From positions 1 to 27,618 of the IMG/VR virus record IMGVR_UViG_3300032163_001980: a stretch of DNA of 27,618 nucleotides. One strand, written 5' to 3'. Shown piece by piece: positions 7,710 to 14,984 of this stretch (within the stretch, counting starts at the first letter, position 1; the number at the start of each line of letters is the position of its first letter). The stretch is from a virus. The notes beneath the pieces are model-generated. The model made no database searches, was not told the DNA's origin, and saw only the letters and a list, made by a program, of their open reading frames with translations. A program made the position numbers and the translations under genes.

Positions 7710-9194
7710 GTGGTCGTTTCGCTGAAAGCTTTCCGGCGCCGAGTCGGGGCGTTCATCGGTGGGTTCGAGGCAGGGCTGGCAAACCGCCGGCTCAAGGGGT
7801 TCCAGCCGAGCCGAGCGCATCTCAACACGCTGATCGCGGCGGCCGGTCCCGACATCACGGCGCGCGCCCGCTGGCTCATTCGCAACAACGGATATGCGGC
7901 GAACGCGATCGAGAGCTGGGCCGGCAACGTGGTCGGCGCCGGCATCAAGCCGTCCTCGCTGATCAAGGAGCCAGAGCTGAAGGCCAGAGTACAGCAGCTC
8001 TGGCTCGATTGGACCGACGAGGCCGATGCCGAAGGCTTCACGGACTTCTATGGGTTGCAGCGCCGTGCCGCGCGCGAGGTGTTCATCGCGGGCGAGGTGT
8101 TCTTCCGGTTCCGGCCGCGCCGGCCACAGGATGGCCTCACGGTGCCGCTTCAGCTGCAGATGATCCCCTCGGAAATGCTGCCCCTCAATCGCAACGAAGT
8201 CATGCCCGGCGGCAATGTGATCCGCCAGGGCATCGAATTCGATGCGATCGGGCGGCGCGTCGCCTACCACTTCCTGCGGCGGCACCCGGGCGACATCACG
8301 GATCCCGGGCTCGCTGGCGACATCGTGCGCGTGCCGGCCTTCGAGATCGTGCACGTCATCGATCCGGTCGATGCCGGACAGTTGCGCGGGGTCTCACGCT
8401 TTGCGTCGGGGATCGTGAAACTGTTCCTGCTCGATCAGTACGACGATGCCGAGCTCGATCGCAAGAAGGTCGCGGCGATGCACGCGCTCTTCATCACGAC
8501 GCCAGCCCCGGCAGAACCGCTCGATGCCGCGGAGGGACGCGACGAGAACGACGAACGCACGATCGACCTGCAGCCCGGCCAGATCACCATGCTGGAGCCC
8601 GGTGAGGAGGTGCAAACGTCGGCCCCGGCGGACGTGGGCCAGACCTACGAGCCGTTCCAGTACCGCACCCTGCTGCAGGTGTCGGCCGCGCTCGGCGTCC
8701 CCTATGCGTATCTGTCGAACGACATGCTCAAGGCGAACTATTCGAACTCGCGCCTGGCGCTGCTCGAATTCCGCCGCCGCATCGAAGCCTACCAACATGC
8801 CGTCATCGTCTGGCAGCTGTGCCGCCAGGTCTGGGCCCGCTGGATGGACACTGCGGTGCTCGCGGGCGTGCTGGCACTCCCGGATTATGACCAGCGGCGG
8901 CGGGACTACCTTGCTTGCGGATGGCTCCCGCCGAAGTGGGACTGGGTCGATCCGCTCAAGGACGCCCGCGCCGAGATCGAGCAGATCGACGCCGGGCTCA
9001 AGAGCCGGACGCAGGCGCTCGCCGAGCGCGGATACGACGCCGAACAGGTCGATGCCGAGATTGCTGCCGACAAAGCGAGAGAGAAATCGCTCGGTCTGAC
9101 CTTCGGATCGGCCGCACCCCTGGATGCGGCGCAAGCGTCAAGCGATCCCGGCACAACGGGTGACGCCGAAGCGCTGCCTGAGCCGGTTCAATAG
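7710..9194 (+). CDS. Phage portal protein, lambda gpB family
   Basis: This is the dodecameric portal through which DNA enters and leaves the head, 494 aa (lambda gpB is 533 aa). The start is a GTG at 7710, 4 nt after the gpW-like stop, with GAAGGGA (7693-7699) upstream as ribosome-binding site. Family features include the N-terminal RARWLIRNNGYAANAIESWAGNVVG segment (given here only as a position, about residues 52-76), GEVFFRFR, FEIVHVIDPVDAGQLRGVS, and FQYRTLLQVSAALGVPYAYL near residue 310-335. The C-terminus is acidic and low in complexity, and it overlaps the beginning of the next ORF if that ORF's upstream ATG were used. Confidence 0.94.
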   Translation: MVVSLKAFRRRVGAFIGGFEAGLANRRLKGFQPSRAHLNTLIAAAGPDITARARWLIRNNGYAANAIESWAGNVVGAGIKPSSLIKEPELKARVQQLWLDWTDEADAEGFTDFYGLQRRAAREVFIAGEVFFRFRPRRPQDGLTVPLQLQMIPSEMLPLNRNEVMPGGNVIRQGIEFDAIGRRVAYHFLRRHPGDITDPGLAGDIVRVPAFEIVHVIDPVDAGQLRGVSRFASGIVKLFLLDQYDDAELDRKKVAAMHALFITTPAPAEPLDAAEGRDENDERTIDLQPGQITMLEPGEEVQTSAPADVGQTYEPFQYRTLLQVSAALGVPYAYLSNDMLKANYSNSRLALLEFRRRIEAYQHAVIVWQLCRQVWARWMDTAVLAGVLALPDYDQRRRDYLACGWLPPKWDWVDPLKDARAEIEQIDAGLKSRTQALAERGYDAEQVDAEIAADKAREKSLGLTFGSAAPLDAAQASSDPGTTGDAEALPEPVQ

Positions 9195-9207
9195 CGGTAC
9201 GCCCCAA

Positions 9208-10518
9208 ATGATCGACCTGCCCCATGTCGCGTCCCGCGTGTTCGGGACGCCGCTGACGATCGCGCGCGCGAAGCTCGAGGTGATCCTCAGCGTGCTCGCA
9301 CCGCGCCTCGCCGGCAGCACATCGGAACCAATCGATCCGGAAGCTGATCCGGCGCCGCAGACGTCGATCACCGTCGAGCGGATCGCGGTGGTGTCGGTGA
9401 TCGGCACGCTGGTCAGTCGCTCGGGCTATCTCGCCGCCGCCAGCGGGCTCGTTTCATACGCCGATATCGGCGATGCGATTGCGGAAGCAATCGATGACCC
9501 GACGGTGCGCGGCGTCATCCTCGATGTCGACTCGCCGGGCGGCGAGGTCGGCGGCCTGTTCGACCTGGTCGAGCAGATAGGCGCGATCAAGGCCGGCAAC
9601 GGCAAGCCGCTGTGGGCGGTGGCGAACGAGAGCGCGCTGTCCGCGGCCTATGCGGTCGCGAGTGCCGCCGACCGGATTTACGTGACGCGTACCGGCGAGA
9701 CCGGCTCCATCGGCGTCGTCGCGGTCCATGTCGACGAGAGCGGAGCTGACGCAAAAGCAGGCCTCGCCTGGACCTTCGTGTTTGCCGGCGAGCGCAAGAT
9801 CGACGCCAATGGCCACGAGCCGCTCTCCGAGCGCGCCCGCGCCACGATCCAGGCCGACGTCGATCGCCTCTACACCGAATTGTGCGGGCTCGTCGCCGCC
9901 AATCGCGGCCTGACCAACGAGGCCGTGCGCGCGACCGACGCTTCGATCTATCGCGGCGAGCTCGCGATCCGCGCCGGCTTGGCCGACCGCGTGGGTACGC
10001 TCGATCTCGCCATCGCCGAGATGGTCACCGAACTAGACCGCACGGCATCCGCCGCGCGCAACATCGTCAACCCGACCCCGAAGAGGAGCCCGTCCATGGC
10101 GACGACCGAGACCGAACGGATTCAACACGATGCGACCGAGCCGCAGCTGCCGCTCGCGTCGCAAGCAGTGCCGCAGGCACCGAACCCCGAACCCGCTCCC
10201 CCGGCAACTCAGATGCCCGCACCGGAGCCTGCAGCTAATCCGGCGCCCGTACCCGGTCCGGCGGACAAGCTGCGTGCGGAATTCGCCGAGATTGCAGCGC
10301 TCGCGGCTCAAGCCGCCCGGCTCGGCGTCACGGTCGATGCCGCGGATGCCATGCGGAAGGGCATCTCGGCCGATGCACTGCGGCGCTCCGTGCTCGATGC
10401 GCTCGCCGCACGAGCCGAGGCAACAAGCGTCATCGCGGCGGCGCCATCCACAACTGCCGTCGGGGAAAGCCCGATCGTCCGGCGCGCCAAGGAACGCGCC
10501 GCGGCGGCGCGCGCCTGA
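9208..10518 (+). CDS. Head maturation protease (S49, gpC-like) fused to scaffold region
   Basis: This 436-aa protein is a serine peptidase of the S49 (SppA/gpC) group. The fold runs from about residue 55 to 275 with the DSPGGEVGG loop (108-116). The candidate catalytic serine is S145 in ALSAAYAVASAAD, with GSIGV following at 166-170, and the candidate lysine is K197 in AGERKID, together a Ser-Lys dyad. After residue 297 comes a Pro/Ala-rich linker and a helical, Ala-rich C-terminus that corresponds to the lambda Nu3-type scaffold. The ATG at 9208 is chosen, 13 nt after the portal stop. The longer ORF from 9124 would overlap the portal and start with arginine-rich sequence. The protein should cleave scaffold and capsid-associated proteins in the procapsid. 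Confidence 0.92.
   Translation: MIDLPHVASRVFGTPLTIARAKLEVILSVLAPRLAGSTSEPIDPEADPAPQTSITVERIAVVSVIGTLVSRSGYLAAASGLVSYADIGDAIAEAIDDPTVRGVILDVDSPGGEVGGLFDLVEQIGAIKAGNGKPLWAVANESALSAAYAVASAADRIYVTRTGETGSIGVVAVHVDESGADAKAGLAWTFVFAGERKIDANGHEPLSERARATIQADVDRLYTELCGLVAANRGLTNEAVRATDASIYRGELAIRAGLADRVGTLDLAIAEMVTELDRTASAARNIVNPTPKRSPSMATTETERIQHDATEPQLPLASQAVPQAPNPEPAPPATQMPAPEPAANPAPVPGPADKLRAEFAEIAALAAQAARLGVTVDAADAMRKGISADALRRSVLDALAARAEATSVIAAAPSTTAVGESPIVRRAKERAAAARA
10096..10518 (+). CDS. Nested in-frame scaffold protein (Nu3-like), internal start
   Basis: An internal ATG at 10096 lies in the protease frame and is preceded by AGAGGAG (10082-10088), with 7 nt between AGGAG and the ATG. That is a stronger ribosome-binding site than the protease's own. 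It would produce a 140-aa protein comprising the Pro/Ala-rich linker and the helical tail (for example PADKLRAEFAEIAALAAQAA). In lambda, Nu3 scaffold is made in the same way from an internal start within gene C. The start falls exactly at the junction between protease and scaffold-like sequence. This is an inference from sequence and analogy, without direct evidence of expression. Confidence 0.75.
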   Translation: MATTETERIQHDATEPQLPLASQAVPQAPNPEPAPPATQMPAPEPAANPAPVPGPADKLRAEFAEIAALAAQAARLGVTVDAADAMRKGISADALRRSVLDALAARAEATSVIAAAPSTTAVGESPIVRRAKERAAAARA

Positions 10519-10537
10519 TCATTGAGGAGCACCAGAC

Positions 10538-10927
10538 ATGACCACTCTCACGAAGTCGCCGTCGCTCGGCGACCTGCTCAAATACGAGCTCAACGGCAAC
10601 TACAACCGCGAGACCGTGACGCTCAAGTCCGGTACGAACTACGCGCTCGGTTCCGTGCTCGGCAAGATCACCGCCTCGGGCAAGTATCGCCTGTCGCCGG
10701 CAGCCGAAGTCGCCGGCGACGAAGGCGCGGAGGTTGCCGTTGCGGTGCTGATCGAGGCGATCGACGCAACTGCCGCCGACAAGGCCGGGCTCGTGGCCGC
10801 GCGTGGCCCGGCGGTCCTGTCCAAGGCAGCGCTTGTGTTTGATGCATCGGTCGACGACTCGACCAAGACGGCAGCCAAGCACGCGGAGCTTTCTGCCGCG
10901 GGTCTCGTCCCGCGCGACACCGCCTGA
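10538..10927 (+). CDS. Head decoration protein, lambda gpD-like
   Basis: This 129-aa protein matches the lambda gpD family (110 aa), trimeric proteins that plug and stabilise the expanded capsid. It has the flexible N-terminus MTTLTKSPSLGDLLKYEL and the segments ETVTLKSGTNYALGSVLGKI and AAVLI-type beta strands followed by AARGPAVLSKAALVF. A good Shine-Dalgarno GAGGAG (10524-10529) lies 8 nt before the ATG. The position between the protease/scaffold gene and the major capsid gene is the lambda order C-Nu3-D-E. Confidence 0.9.
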   Translation: MTTLTKSPSLGDLLKYELNGNYNRETVTLKSGTNYALGSVLGKITASGKYRLSPAAEVAGDEGAEVAVAVLIEAIDATAADKAGLVAARGPAVLSKAALVFDASVDDSTKTAAKHAELSAAGLVPRDTA

Positions 10928-10931
10928 TCCA

Positions 10932-10949
10932 GACCGGACCCTTCCGGTC
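10932..10949 (+). repeat. 7-bp hairpin after the decoration gene
   Basis: GACCGGA (10932-10938) and TCCGGTC (10943-10949) form a perfect 7-bp stem with loop CCCT, beginning 5 nt after the gpD-like stop codon. No T-tract follows. It is the first of two stems in the 108-bp D-E gap and may protect the mRNA end or slow ribosomes or polymerase. Confidence 0.45.
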
Positions 10950-10984
10950 ATCCACCGCCGCTCTCACCACCACCATCATCATCG

Positions 10985-11011
10985 GGCCTCGACGGCAAAA
11001 CCGTCGGGGCC
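10985..11011 (+). terminator. Terminator-like hairpin before the major capsid gene
   Basis: GGCCTCGACGG (10985-10995) pairs with CCGTCGGGGCC (11001-11011) over 11 bp with one G-U wobble and a CAAAA loop. It ends 24 nt before the capsid ATG. Only a weak T-rich stretch (TTCAGCTTT) follows, so complete termination is unlikely. Partial termination, mRNA processing or 5' stabilisation of the highly expressed capsid message is more plausible. Confidence 0.5.
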
Positions 11012-11035
11012 TTCAGCTTTCAAGGACCCCATTCC

Positions 11036-12058
11036 ATGGCACCCATGATCAATCCGTTCGACGCGGGCGGCTACACGCTCGCCGAGATGACCACAGCCAT
11101 CAACATCCTGCCCAACATCTATACGCGGCTCGGCGAGATGGGCCTGTTCCGCTTCGAGGGCGTCACCCAGCGCAGCGTCATCATCGAGCAGGCCGAAGGC
11201 GTGCTCAACCTGCTGCCGACCGTGCCGCTCGGTGGGCCGGCAACGGTCGCCAATCGCGACACACGCTCGATGCGCTCGTTCTCGGTGCCGTGGATTCCGC
11301 ATGACGACGTGATCACGCCGCAGGACATCCAGGGCGTCCGAGGCTTTGGGGTGGCGGACGCAGCCGACCCGCTCGCCACCGTCATGGAGCGCAAGATCAC
11401 CCGCATGCGGGCCAAGCACGCGCAGACGCGGGAATACATGGAGATCAACGCGCTGCGCGGTATCGTCAAGGATGGCGCAGGCGTCGCGCTCTACGATTAC
11501 TTCGACGAGTTCGGCCTCGCCCAGCAGTCGGTGGATTTCGTGCTCGGGACCGCCGGCACCAATGTTCAGGCCAAGTGCCGCGAGGTGCTGCGCAACGTCG
11601 AGACCGAGCTCAAGGGCGAGACCATGAACGGGGTTCTCGCCCTGGTCAGCCCCGGTTTCTTCGACAAGCTCATCAGTCACGCCAAGGTGGAGGAGGCCTA
11701 CAAGTACTTCTCCTCGACCGGCGCGCAGCCGCTGCGCGAGGACACCCGCCGGCGCTTCCCGTTCTCCGGCATCGTGTTCGAGGAATACAACGCCACGGTC
11801 ACGCTCTCGACCGGAGCGACCGAGACGCTGATCCCCGCGAACGAGGGCATCACCTTCCCGCTCGGCACCCTCGACACCTTCGTCACCTACGGCTCACCGG
11901 CGAACCTGATCGAGACCGTCAATACGATGGGGCTGCCGATCTATGCCCGCCAGATCGCACGTCCGGACGGTAGCGCGATCGACGTGAAGACCGAGGCCTC
12001 GCCGCTGCCGGTGAACAAGCGGCCTCGCCTCGCGGTCAAAATCCTGACCAGCAACTGA
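11036..12058 (+). CDS. Major capsid protein, lambda gpE family
   Basis: This 340-aa protein matches the size of lambda gpE (341 aa) and its family, an HK97-fold shell subunit. Recognisable parts are the N-terminal INPFDAGGYTLAEMTTAINI, RLGEMGLFRFEGVTQRSVII, the FSVPWIPHDDVITPQDIQGV region (about 80-100), the MRAKHAQTREYMEINALRG helix and C-terminal strands ending in NKRPRLAVKILTSN. AAGGA (11022-11026) lies 9 nt before the ATG. A second ATG three codons in is possible but less well spaced. It is preceded by the decoration gene and followed by an FII-like gene, as in lambda. Confidence 0.95.
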   Translation: MAPMINPFDAGGYTLAEMTTAINILPNIYTRLGEMGLFRFEGVTQRSVIIEQAEGVLNLLPTVPLGGPATVANRDTRSMRSFSVPWIPHDDVITPQDIQGVRGFGVADAADPLATVMERKITRMRAKHAQTREYMEINALRGIVKDGAGVALYDYFDEFGLAQQSVDFVLGTAGTNVQAKCREVLRNVETELKGETMNGVLALVSPGFFDKLISHAKVEEAYKYFSSTGAQPLREDTRRRFPFSGIVFEEYNATVTLSTGATETLIPANEGITFPLGTLDTFVTYGSPANLIETVNTMGLPIYARQIARPDGSAIDVKTEASPLPVNKRPRLAVKILTSN

Positions 12059-12067
12059 GCCGCTGTC

Positions 12068-12385
12068 GTGGATGCCTTCTTGGCGGCGACCGACGCGCTG
12101 TTCGCAGACCCGAACATCGCCCGCGACGCCAGCTGGCGCGCGGGCGGCGCGGACGCTGGAATAGCCGTCCGCGTCATCACCAGGCGTCCGGACCAGGTCG
12201 GCTCCTTCGGCGACAGCCGCGCAATCCTGCCGACACTGCTGATCGACGTTCGTCGGTCGGAAATCTCTGAGCCTACGAGCGGCGACACGATTGAGATCGA
12301 AGGGGACGTATTCGAGATCATCGTCACGCCCATTGCGGACAGTCTCGGGCTTGTCTGGACCTGCGAGGCCGCGCCGCCGGCATGA
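12068..12385 (+). CDS. FII-like head-tail attachment protein
   Basis: This 105-aa protein is compatible with the lambda gpFII / Gifsy-2 head-tail attachment family (117 aa in lambda). It has a short N-terminal helix (FLAATDALFADP), then beta strands with VRVITRRPDQVGSFGDSRAI, a LLIDVRR strand and SGDTIEIEGDVFEI, closing with TPIADSLGLVWTCEAAPP. The only possible start is the GTG at 12068. The reading frame is the same as that of the capsid gene and is closed by its TGA 9 nt upstream, so translation probably re-initiates. No clear Shine-Dalgarno is seen. Databases often misname this family 'ATP-binding sugar transporter'; that name should not be used. Confidence 0.7.
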   Translation: MDAFLAATDALFADPNIARDASWRAGGADAGIAVRVITRRPDQVGSFGDSRAILPTLLIDVRRSEISEPTSGDTIEIEGDVFEIIVTPIADSLGLVWTCEAAPPA

Positions 12386-12388
12386 TCC

Positions 12389-13045
12389 ATGCGCTTCACG
12401 CTGAAGACCGACGACCTCGTCAAGGGCCTGGCTGAAGCCGAGATCGACACGGCGCGTTCCGTGACCGGCGCCATGCGCGAGGTGACGGAGGGTCTCAAGT
12501 CCGACCTGCGCGCCGACGTCGTCGACGCCGGCCTCGGACAGCGCCTGGCCAATACCTGGCGCGGCAAGACCTACCCGGAAACCGCGGTCAGCATCGAGGC
12601 GGCTTCGTTCGTCTGGTCAAAGGCACCCAACATCGCCGATGCGTTCGATCGGGGCGTGACCATCAAGTCGAGCCGTGGTTTCTGGCTCGCGATCCCGACC
12701 CCGGCCGCGGGCGTGAAGGGATTGAGTGCGACCGGCGGCATGAAGCGGATCACGCCGGGCGGCTGGGAGCGGCGCACCGGCATGCGGTTGCGGTTCGTCT
12801 ATCGCCGCGGGCGTCCGTCGCTGCTCGTCGCCGACAATGCGCGGCTCAGCAAAAAAGGCCTCGCCAGGCCAAACATCGGACGGACGCGCGGTGGTGCACA
12901 ATTCACCCGCATCGCCGGGCGTTCGACCGTGGTGGTGTTCATCCTCGTGCCGCAGGTCACGTTGCAAAAACGGCTCGACATTGCGAGCGCGGCTCAGCGT
13001 TGGGCCGACCGCGTCCCAGGCCTGATCGCGAGCCACTGGAGATGA
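12389..13045 (+). CDS. DUF6441-like minor tail protein
   Basis: This 218-aa protein occupies the lambda gpZ position, between the FII-like protein and the tail terminator. It resembles DUF6441 proteins of alphaproteobacterial phages. Visible features are an N-terminal helical segment (MRFTLKTDDLVKGLAEAEID, then GAMREVTEGLKSDLRADVVDAGLG), a WRGKTYPE motif, an AFDRGVTIKSSRGFWLAIPTP strand region with a Gly-rich loop (GVKGLSATGG), and a basic patch GRPSLLVADNARLSKKG. A role in joining or stabilising the upper tail is inferred from position. It starts 3 nt after the preceding stop. Confidence 0.65.
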   Translation: MRFTLKTDDLVKGLAEAEIDTARSVTGAMREVTEGLKSDLRADVVDAGLGQRLANTWRGKTYPETAVSIEAASFVWSKAPNIADAFDRGVTIKSSRGFWLAIPTPAAGVKGLSATGGMKRITPGGWERRTGMRLRFVYRRGRPSLLVADNARLSKKGLARPNIGRTRGGAQFTRIAGRSTVVVFILVPQVTLQKRLDIASAAQRWADRVPGLIASHWR

Positions 13046-13047
13046 CG

Positions 13048-13131
13048 ATGGATCAGAGTCGGATCGCGATCCTCATGACGGTCCTGGCAGTCACATTCAT
13101 CGCCTCCTTGCTCGTGGCAACGGCGCCATGA
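13048..13131 (+). CDS. Tiny single-span membrane protein (27 aa)
   Basis: This is a short ORF of 27 codons, MDQSRIAILM and onwards, with one predicted membrane helix (about residues 5-24, ILMTVLAVTFIASLLVA). GGAG at 13038-13041 sits 6 nt before the ATG at 13048; an alternative ATG at 13042 overlaps the previous stop but leaves no space for that site. Its TGA overlaps the next gene's ATG (ATGA at 13128-13131), and that next gene has no visible ribosome-binding site of its own. Translation of the next gene by coupling therefore depends on this ORF. Function is unknown. Confidence 0.6.
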   Translation: MDQSRIAILMTVLAVTFIASLLVATAP

Positions 13132-13562
13132 CCAGCAAGCGAGAACAGGTGCTCGACGCGATCAAGACGCTGATCGCGTCCGCGCTGCCCAATGCGGAGG
13201 TCAAACGCAATCTGGCGAAGCCCGAGCGCATCCCGCCTGGCGGTCTCGTCATCCTCCGTGACGGTGATCCGGGCGAGCCGGAAGTCATCCTTTCGCCGCT
13301 CATCTACGTCTACTCCCACCGCATCCCGATCGAGATCGCAGCGTACGAGACGTCGAGCCAAACCCGTGAGCAGGTGCTCGACGGCATGCTCGGAGCGATC
13401 GGCACAGCCGTCGTTTCCAACCGGACGCTTGGCGGCCTCTGCGACTTTGTCGAGGCCGAAGCGCCGGCAACGGAAGACGTCGAGACGACTGGGGCGCGCG
13501 CGGGCCGCTGGGCTGACGTCGCAATCCTCGCGGTCTACGGCACGACCGACCCGCTGAACTGA
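13128..13562 (+). CDS. Tail terminator-like minor tail protein (gpU position)
   Basis: This 144-aa protein lies just before the tail tube gene, the place of the tail terminator (gpU) in lambda. It has an N-terminal helix (REQVLDAIKTLIASALPNAE), a PGGLVILRDGDPGEPEVIL beta region, a YVYSHRIPIEIAAYE strand and a helix REQVLDGMLGAIGTAV, ending with a WADVAILAVYGTTDPLN strand. This alpha/beta pattern suits tail terminator proteins that cap the tube. It overlaps the tiny membrane ORF through ATGA. Homologues are sometimes labelled 'acyl-CoA transferase', which nothing in the sequence supports. Confidence 0.75.
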   Translation: MTSKREQVLDAIKTLIASALPNAEVKRNLAKPERIPPGGLVILRDGDPGEPEVILSPLIYVYSHRIPIEIAAYETSSQTREQVLDGMLGAIGTAVVSNRTLGGLCDFVEAEAPATEDVETTGARAGRWADVAILAVYGTTDPLN

Positions 13563-13587
13563 ACTCCCTCAATCATCGGAGACTCTC

Positions 13588-14529
13588 ATGGCACGCGCGC
13601 GCGGCGCCAACGCCGTCATGGCTGCGGCATTCGAGACCACCTATGGCACGGCCCCTGTGTCGGGCTTCAAGAAGCTACCGTTTGTGTCCTCGGCGCTGGG
13701 CGACGAGCAGAACCTGATCGCGAGCGATCTCCTGGGTTACGGACGTGAGCCGCTGCCGCCGAGCCGCGACGTGGTCAATAACGATGGTGACGCTGTTATT
13801 CCCGTCGATCTGAGGAATTTCGGCTATTGGCTCAAGCTCCTGATGGGTGCGCCGACCTCCGTCGACAATTCCGGCGTCATCACCCACACCTTCGTGTCGG
13901 GCGCACTGACGCTTCCCTCGATGGCGATCGAGATCGGCATGCCGGAAGTGCCGAGCTACGGCATGAACGTCGGCGTCCGCGCCAACACGATGAAGATTCA
14001 GCTGCAGCGGTCGGGGCTCCTCAACGCCACCATGAGCCTGATCGCGCAGGGCGAAACCAAAACGACCTCGTCGTCTGCCGGCTCGCCTAGCGAAGCCATA
14101 ATTGAGCGCTTCTCCCAGTTCATGGGCGAGATCAAGCGCAACGGCACGGCACTCGGTCATATCGTCTCGGCCGAGCTCACCTACGCTAACAATCTCGACA
14201 AGGTCGAGGTCATCCGTCCCGATGGCCGCATCGAGGACGCCGACCCCGCCATGGTCGCCGTGACCGGCAGCGTCAACGTGCGGTTCGCCGACACCGTGCT
14301 GCTCGATCAGGCGACGTCGGGCGATCCATGCGAGCTCTCATTCGGCTGGGCGATCGACGCCGACAATTCGCTGCTGTTCACGGTTCACAGCGCTTTCCTG
14401 CCGAAACCCAAGACACCGATCCAGGGGCCGGGCGGCATCCAGGCGGCCTTCGCCTGGCAGGCCGCCAAGGATCCGACCCTTCTAAAGACCTGCACCGCGG
14501 CGCTGATCAACGACGTCGCCGCCTACTGA
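13588..14529 (+). CDS. Phage tail tube (major tail) protein
   Basis: This 313-aa protein is the likely major tail tube subunit, polymerised around the tape measure. It starts MARARGANAVMAAAFETTYG with GGAG at 13578-13581, 6 nt upstream. It then has the FKKLPFVSSALGDEQ strand, RNFGYWLKLLMGAPTS, and a long run of alternating hydrophobic strands (SMAIEIGMPEVPSYGMNVGV, MKIQLQRSGLLNATMSLIAQ). The C-terminal half (SAELTYANNLDKVEVIRPDG, then SVNVRFADTVLLDQ) could be a second tube-like or Ig-like domain. It precedes the chaperone frameshift pair and tape measure, the conserved order in long-tailed phages. Confidence 0.88.
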   Translation: MARARGANAVMAAAFETTYGTAPVSGFKKLPFVSSALGDEQNLIASDLLGYGREPLPPSRDVVNNDGDAVIPVDLRNFGYWLKLLMGAPTSVDNSGVITHTFVSGALTLPSMAIEIGMPEVPSYGMNVGVRANTMKIQLQRSGLLNATMSLIAQGETKTTSSSAGSPSEAIIERFSQFMGEIKRNGTALGHIVSAELTYANNLDKVEVIRPDGRIEDADPAMVAVTGSVNVRFADTVLLDQATSGDPCELSFGWAIDADNSLLFTVHSAFLPKPKTPIQGPGGIQAAFAWQAAKDPTLLKTCTAALINDVAAY

Positions 14530-14541
14530 CGGACCGCAAGC

Positions 14542-14952
14542 ATGACCAAGGTCAAATCCAAGCCGTCATCTGACGGCACTCCTCGTTCGAATGCCCGGAT
14601 GCTCAAGCTCGCCTTCGATCGCGAGCCGATCTGGCTCGACGTGATTCCCGGAGTCCGCGTCCAGTTTCGACCGATATCGGTCGCCGCAATCCTGATCGCG
14701 CGCACTGCTGCCGCCGACGTGCTGCGCGCCGGTGGTGACGACGTGATGGTGAAAGCGGGCGTCGCTTTCACGAATTCGCTCGCGCATTCCGGAATCGCCG
14801 CCTGGGAAGGCATCGGGGATGCTGACGGCAATCCGGTCGAGCCGACCAGGGAGACGATCGATGCGGCGCTTGAGCACTGGCCGGTGTTCGACGCGATCGA
14901 TCGCCTCTATGTCGGCCCCGCTCTGATCCAGGACGCGGAAAAAAACGTCTGA
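14542..14952 (+). CDS. Tail assembly chaperone, zero-frame product (gpG-like)
   Basis: This 136-aa protein precedes the tape measure, as gpG does in lambda, and ends in the zero frame at a TGA (14950-14952) just after a slippery heptamer. It is compact and mainly helical: LAFDREPIWLDVIPGVRVQF strands, RPISVAAILIARTAAADVLR helix and a C-terminal helix VFDAIDRLYVGPALIQDAEK. It is thought to bind the tape measure with its longer frameshifted partner and recruit tail tube protein, and to be absent from finished virions. The identification rests on position, size and the frameshift signal rather than close family motifs. Confidence 0.85.
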   Translation: MTKVKSKPSSDGTPRSNARMLKLAFDREPIWLDVIPGVRVQFRPISVAAILIARTAAADVLRAGGDDVMVKAGVAFTNSLAHSGIAAWEGIGDADGNPVEPTRETIDAALEHWPVFDAIDRLYVGPALIQDAEKNV

Positions 14953-14984
14953 TCGCCCTCGCCGAGTGGCACTTCGGCGGGGGC
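14940..14984 (+). promoter_or_regulatory. Programmed -1 ribosomal frameshift signal
   Basis: The heptamer A AAA AAC (14940-14946) lies in the correct phase for the zero frame (GAA AAA AAC GTC TGA). After an 8-nt spacer comes a stem of 11 pairs with one G-U: GCCCTCGCCGA (14955-14965) with TCGGCGGGGGC (14974-14984) and an 8-nt loop. The zero-frame stop lies inside the spacer. The -1 frame stays open for a further 102 codons up to the TAG at 15252-15254. All the parts of a classical bacterial and phage -1 signal are present with ideal spacing. Confidence 0.9.

Noticed and set aside
10965-10983. CACCACCACCATCATCATC, reading as six histidines in one frame
   Set aside because: Lies in the D-E gap, not in a supported gene; the frame containing it overlaps the decoration gene out of phase. 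Most simply a short trinucleotide repeat by chance, not an engineered tag.
12068-12385. Database-style name 'ATP-binding sugar transporter' for the FII-like gene
   Set aside because: No nucleotide-binding motif or membrane span; size, strand pattern and position fit a head-tail attachment protein.
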